Shown piece by piece: positions 6,299 to 8,250 of a stretch of 8,250 nt of DNA. The notes under the pieces were generated by a model. That model ran no database searches, was not told the origin of the DNA, and was given only the letters and a program-made list of their open reading frames with translations. Location of the stretch: assembly GCA_003153655.1 (NCBI GenBank), contig PMAK01000179.1, forward strand, positions 1-8,250, read 5' to 3'. Made by a program: the position numbers and the translations under genes. Origin of the DNA: Phycisphaerales bacterium (GTDB lineage: Bacteria; Planctomycetota; Phycisphaerae; Tepidisphaerales; Tepidisphaeraceae). The stretch's first letter is position 1, and each line of letters opens with the position of its first letter.

Positions 6299-6324
6299 TA
6301 GTCACATGTCTTACTTAGCCGGCC
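6250..6324 (+). repeat. direct repeat R1: lpd 3' end and downstream bases
   Basis: This 75-base stretch covers the last 16 codons of lpd, its stop and 26 bases beyond. It recurs in the same orientation at 7411-7487 with about ten substitutions and two single-base gaps by my hand alignment. The two copies bracket 1086 bases that hold the PEP-CTERM gene. Confidence 0.85.
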
Positions 6325-6344
6325 CGCGTGTGTCTTGATTACTT

Positions 6345-7328
6345 TCAACCCAGGCGCCAACTCCCGCGCCGCCCCAAAAGAAATATGCTCCCGCATAAAA
6401 CGAGCGATTCAAGAGCGCCAGGCTCGGGAACCTCGACCGCGATGTTGAGGTTTACCCAAGCCAAACCCGTGATTAAATTGGCATTTACAATTGTCCCATC
6501 AGCGGTGTACTCAGCAATGTTTCCCTGCTGGGTTGCAGCGAAAAGGTCATCGCCTCCGGATACTATATCCAGCGTCGAGTTCAAACCTGGAAGTAGCGAT
6601 GAAGTCACCAATGTCCCGGATGTCGTGAATTCCGCGATATTTTGAGTGTTAAAATCTGTTGTGAACAAATCATTACCTATCTGCGCAAGGCCAAAATAAG
6701 CACCAAAACCGCCCGTAATGAAATTGGAATTTGAAGTTCCTCCTGAAATTGAGAATTGAGCGATTAAGGGCAGCTGCCCATTTATTGGCGGAAGAACTAT
6801 TGCCGGGTCACTTTCCACGAACACGTTATCGCCACTCACCGTCATGAATTGGGGTTCCGGAAATGCAACGCCGAGCGAGGAATTCAGCAATACTCCGGCA
6901 GTCGTGAATTCCTCAATGGTATTTGGAGAGGTTCTGCCACGGAGGATACTGAGGAACATTTTATCGCCGGATACCGTTATCGCGGTCGCAGAGCCTGTAT
7001 CGAAGAAGGCATTGTATACGGTTGCATTCACCAATTGGCCACCGGTGGTGTATTCGGAAACTGTGCCATCGTGTAGCACAAAAAGATCATTTCCTTCCAC
7101 GGCGAGCTTCGTGGACACGTCATCTAAATTCGGAATTGTGATAAAGTCGGTGTTAATTGGAGTACCATTCAAGGAGTATTCTTCGATATCATTCCCCTGA
7201 GTCAAAAATATCTGCCCACGCGCGATGCTGGCGAACGAAAGTATAAATAACCCTGCTGCGCAAGATCGGATATCCATTTTCTTCCGGTTAAAAACGCTGA
7301 ACAGATCATCAAAACGCAAGCGTCTCAT
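6345..7328 (-). CDS. PEP-CTERM secreted protein with propeller-like repeats
   Basis: This is a 327-aa exported protein of unknown role. The N-terminus has a basic start, a hydrophobic stretch AAGLFILSFASIARG (24-38) and a likely signal cleavage near residue 38. The body has at least five units of about 45 residues, each with a I-A/E-E-Y/F-T-x-x-G strand (near 48, 90, 138, 190, 230, 270) and a G-D/N-D-L/M-F-V strand (near 79, 121, 166, 219, 260), as in beta-propellers. The C-terminus is VPEP (300-303), a hydrophobic helix (about 306-318) and Arg-Arg at 320-321, the PEP-CTERM sorting signal that exosortase and its partner process for surface display. The ATG at 7328 has AAAGG 5 bases upstream; the ATG at 7277 would give a more usual signal peptide. 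The gene is visibly richer in A/T than its neighbours and is bracketed by copies of the lpd 3' end, so it may be a later arrival. No exosortase is in the window. Confidence 0.85.
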   Translation of the reverse strand: MRRLRFDDLFSVFNRKKMDIRSCAAGLFILSFASIARGQIFLTQGNDIEEYSLNGTPINTDFITIPNLDDVSTKLAVEGNDLFVLHDGTVSEYTTGGQLVNATVYNAFFDTGSATAITVSGDKMFLSILRGRTSPNTIEEFTTAGVLLNSSLGVAFPEPQFMTVSGDNVFVESDPAIVLPPINGQLPLIAQFSISGGTSNSNFITGGFGAYFGLAQIGNDLFTTDFNTQNIAEFTTSGTLVTSSLLPGLNSTLDIVSGGDDLFAATQQGNIAEYTADGTIVNANLITGLAWVNLNIAVEVPEPGALESLVLCGSIFLLGRRGSWRLG

Positions 7329-7357
7329 TCCCGCCTTTCTTAATTCCGAACACGAAT

Positions 7358-7386
7358 AAGATAATGAATAGGGGGAGCTAATTCAA
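7358..7386 (-). promoter_or_regulatory. possible promoter of the PEP-CTERM gene
   Basis: On the minus strand TTGAAT (7386-7381) and TATCTT (7363-7358) are 17 bases apart, each matching consensus at four of six positions. The surrounding sequence is A/T-rich. The match is weak. Confidence 0.3.
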
Positions 7387-7410
7387 TTCAATTCTGCGGG
7401 CAGAATAATC

Positions 7411-7487
7411 CATGCGCGAAGCGGCCCTGGCCGCAAATCACCTTAGCCCGCCAGACGTAATATTCCCCCCGTCTTGCTTAGCCGGCC
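7411..7487 (+). pseudogene. direct repeat R2: degenerate fragment of the lpd 3' end
   Basis: It starts CATGCGCGAAGCGGCCCTGG and encodes MREAALAANHL as in lpd (458-468). It then gains one base, so the lpd reading frame and stop are lost. Similarity continues past the position of the lpd stop through GTCTTGCTTAGCCGGCC, so noncoding bases were copied too. No other part of lpd is found next to it. It is either a remnant of a tandem duplication or the far copy of an attachment-like repeat. Confidence 0.8.
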
Positions 7488-7489
7488 GC

Positions 7490-7523
7490 TCTGCACTGAG
7501 CCTGTCGAAGTTCGTAGGGTGGC
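7490..7523. repeat. possible dispersed repeat containing CTGAGCCTGTCGAAG
   Basis: The word CTGAGCCTGTCGAAG (complement CTTCGACAGGCTCAG), followed by TTCGTAGGGTGGCAT, resembles a short intergenic repeat that I recall from many bacterial genomes. There is only one copy in this window, so the repeat nature is from memory and not shown here. It lies directly after the lpd fragment and 21 bases past the stop of the 83-aa gene. Confidence 0.35.
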
Positions 7524-7543
7524 ATACTCACCCACCAATGACT

Positions 7544-7795
7544 CTATTCAGTGGCTGAGCCGCCAGCAGCGTCCTTGCTCGCATGCGCTTCGATTTCCAA
7601 ATGCATTGAATTGCAGGCTCCAGGTCGGACCACAAGACAGCAATACTCTTTACCGCGCCTCGGCACGTAAAAGTGTAGCGCGCGAGGATTTTCGTCAGAG
7701 GTGATTTCGAACTGCCAGCTATCAACTAAAATAGCGACACTTTTCACTTCCCGGATTTCCTCAGAGCCATCACTCAGGCGTAACAAGATTCGCAT
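7544..7795 (-). CDS. small hypothetical protein, 83 aa
   Basis: I do not recognise this protein. The ATG at 7795 has an excellent Shine-Dalgarno, AGGAG 5 bases upstream, which is the main reason to believe in it. The product starts MRILLRLSDGSEEIREVKSV and seems a compact alpha/beta protein with a Cys-Cys pair (residues 52-53) in KEYCCLVVRPG and an alanine/glycine-rich tail. There is no signal peptide or membrane segment. It lies downstream of the 41-aa gene on the same strand, with a terminator between them, so it depends on read-through or on its own unseen promoter. Confidence 0.6.
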   Translation of the reverse strand: MRILLRLSDGSEEIREVKSVAILVDSWQFEITSDENPRALHFYVPRRGKEYCCLVVRPGACNSMHLEIEAHASKDAAGGSATE

Positions 7796-7815
7796 GGGAT
7801 CTCCTCACAACAGTC

Positions 7816-7846
7816 AAAGAAAAAGCCCAGCCAAAATGGCCGGGCC
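7816..7846 (-). terminator. rho-independent terminator behind the 41-aa gene
   Basis: On the minus strand GCCCGGCC (7845-7838) and GGCTGGGC (7832-7825) pair over 8 bases with one G-U, around a 5-base loop. The run TTTTTCTTT follows (7824-7816). It lies about 30 bases after the stop of the 41-aa gene. Confidence 0.75.
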
Positions 7847-7874
7847 TTTGATATTTAGCCTGCAAATTCTCAGC

Positions 7875-8000
7875 CTACTTGGCAAGCTTCGCCAAGGTCT
7901 TACCAAACTTTTTATTGGTCCGCGCCAACGCCGCTCGAAATCCCAGCTTTCGGCCGGCGGGAGGAATAACCTTCGTTTTCGGAATCTTCACCACATTCAT
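7875..8000 (-). CDS. very small basic protein, 41 aa
   Basis: I do not recognise this protein. From the ATG at 8000 it is 41 aa and strongly basic: it starts MNVVKIPKTKVIPPAGRKLG and ends in a Lys/Arg/Ala-rich likely helix with FGKTLAKLAK. It could bind nucleic acid or a partner protein, but nothing proves that. The start at 8000 is supported by GGAG 7 bases upstream and a promoter-like pair at 8029-8058. The same frame is open up to an ATG at 8123 (82 aa), and a GTG at 8102 has AAGGAG 11 bases upstream, so a longer form is possible, although the extra residues look less protein-like. A clean terminator follows. Confidence 0.5.
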   Translation of the reverse strand: MNVVKIPKTKVIPPAGRKLGFRAALARTNKKFGKTLAKLAK

Positions 8001-8028
8001 GACAAACTCCACTGATCTATCGGCAATA

Positions 8029-8058
8029 ATTTTACAATGCCCTCGAGACGAAGGCCAA
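8029..8058 (-). promoter_or_regulatory. possible promoter of the 41-aa gene
   Basis: On the minus strand TTGGCC (8058-8053, four of six) and TAAAAT (8034-8029, five of six) are 18 bases apart. The start point would lie near 8022, about 22 bases before the ATG at 8000. This favours the short form of the small protein. Confidence 0.45.
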
Positions 8059-8182
8059 CGGGACAGCGTTGAATAGCCGCCACAAGCCGAATGCATTCCC
8101 ACGCCGAAATTTTCTCCTTGCATACTAGCTAAATGTTAGGTATAAGTTTGGCTCGATGAAAGTAACTGTTCAGTCAAACCTC

Positions 8183-8250
8183 CTACGGTTTTGACGGATC
8201 GTCGTCCGATAAAAGAGGCGTGAGCCATTCGCCGACGAGTTCCGTGCCGG
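8183..8250 (-). CDS. possible C-terminal end of a gene running off the right edge
   Basis: One minus-strand frame is open from the window edge to a TAG at 8185-8183 and would encode an ending GTELVGEWLTPLLSDDDPSK plus Pro. It is only 21 codons, and the other two frames are also largely open here, so this is a guess from the protein-like, acidic composition. The product is not recognisable. Between this stop and 8058 I see no feature. Confidence 0.3.
   Translation of the reverse strand, partial: GTELVGEWLTPLLSDDDPSKP

Noticed and set aside
6328..6645. + strand open frame opposite the PEP-CTERM gene end
   Set aside because: It is antisense to the VPEP sorting signal and repeat strands, which are clearly coding on the minus strand.
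7474..7704. + strand open frame of 76 codons starting in the lpd fragment
   Set aside because: It begins with the translated CTGAGCCTGTCGAAG repeat (TEPVEV), a common source of false genes, and overlaps the better supported 83-aa gene on the other strand.

Overview
The window is a bacterial chromosome segment with mostly C-ending codons in its housekeeping genes. A PEP-CTERM surface protein, a planctomycete/verrucomicrobial-style GGQ release-factor-like protein and long CACAGAT-type palindromic repeats together suggest the PVC group (Planctomycetota or Verrucomicrobiota). That placement is inference; no rRNA or other marker gene is present.

Layout. Bases 1-251 hold no gene I can support. A GH4 alpha-galactosidase (melA-like, + strand) runs from 252 to 1661. 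It converges on a minus-strand operon of a threonine-synthase-like PLP enzyme (3344 down to 2052) and a CysO/MoaD/ThiS-type sulfur-carrier protein (2044 down to 1760). This operon has a good sigma70-type promoter (3527-3555), a complete SAM-I (S-box) riboswitch (3394-3505) and an expression platform in which a hairpin hides the Shine-Dalgarno sequence. Next is a minus-strand pair with overlapping stop and start codons: a GGQ release-factor-like protein (from 4850 or 4886 to 4371) and a family 5 uracil-DNA glycosylase (4371-3682). Divergent from that pair is dihydrolipoyl dehydrogenase (lpd, 4880-6298). The right-hand part is accessory: a PEP-CTERM beta-propeller-like secreted protein (7328-6345), a degenerate second copy of the lpd 3' end (7411-7487), two small minus-strand genes (83 aa and about 41 aa) with a terminator between them, and possibly the last 21 codons of another minus-strand gene at the right edge.

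The most interesting unit is the SAM-riboswitch operon. A SAM riboswitch normally controls methionine, homocysteine or sulfur assimilation genes, not threonine synthesis. Here it controls a PLP enzyme of the threonine synthase fold with an atypical PLP-lysine motif, co-transcribed with a CysO-like sulfur carrier. By analogy with the mycobacterial CysO/CysM pair, I infer that this enzyme may use a protein thiocarboxylate and an activated homoserine (for example O-phosphohomoserine) to make homocysteine, or a related sulfur amino acid. The carrier ends GG-Lys-Asp-Phe, so three residues would have to be removed to expose the GG terminus.

Two other structures stand out. Two copies of an 84-93 bp palindrome each lie directly behind a stop codon. 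A direct repeat of about 75 bp, derived from the lpd 3' end, brackets the visibly A/T-richer PEP-CTERM gene in the way attachment sites bracket an integrated element.
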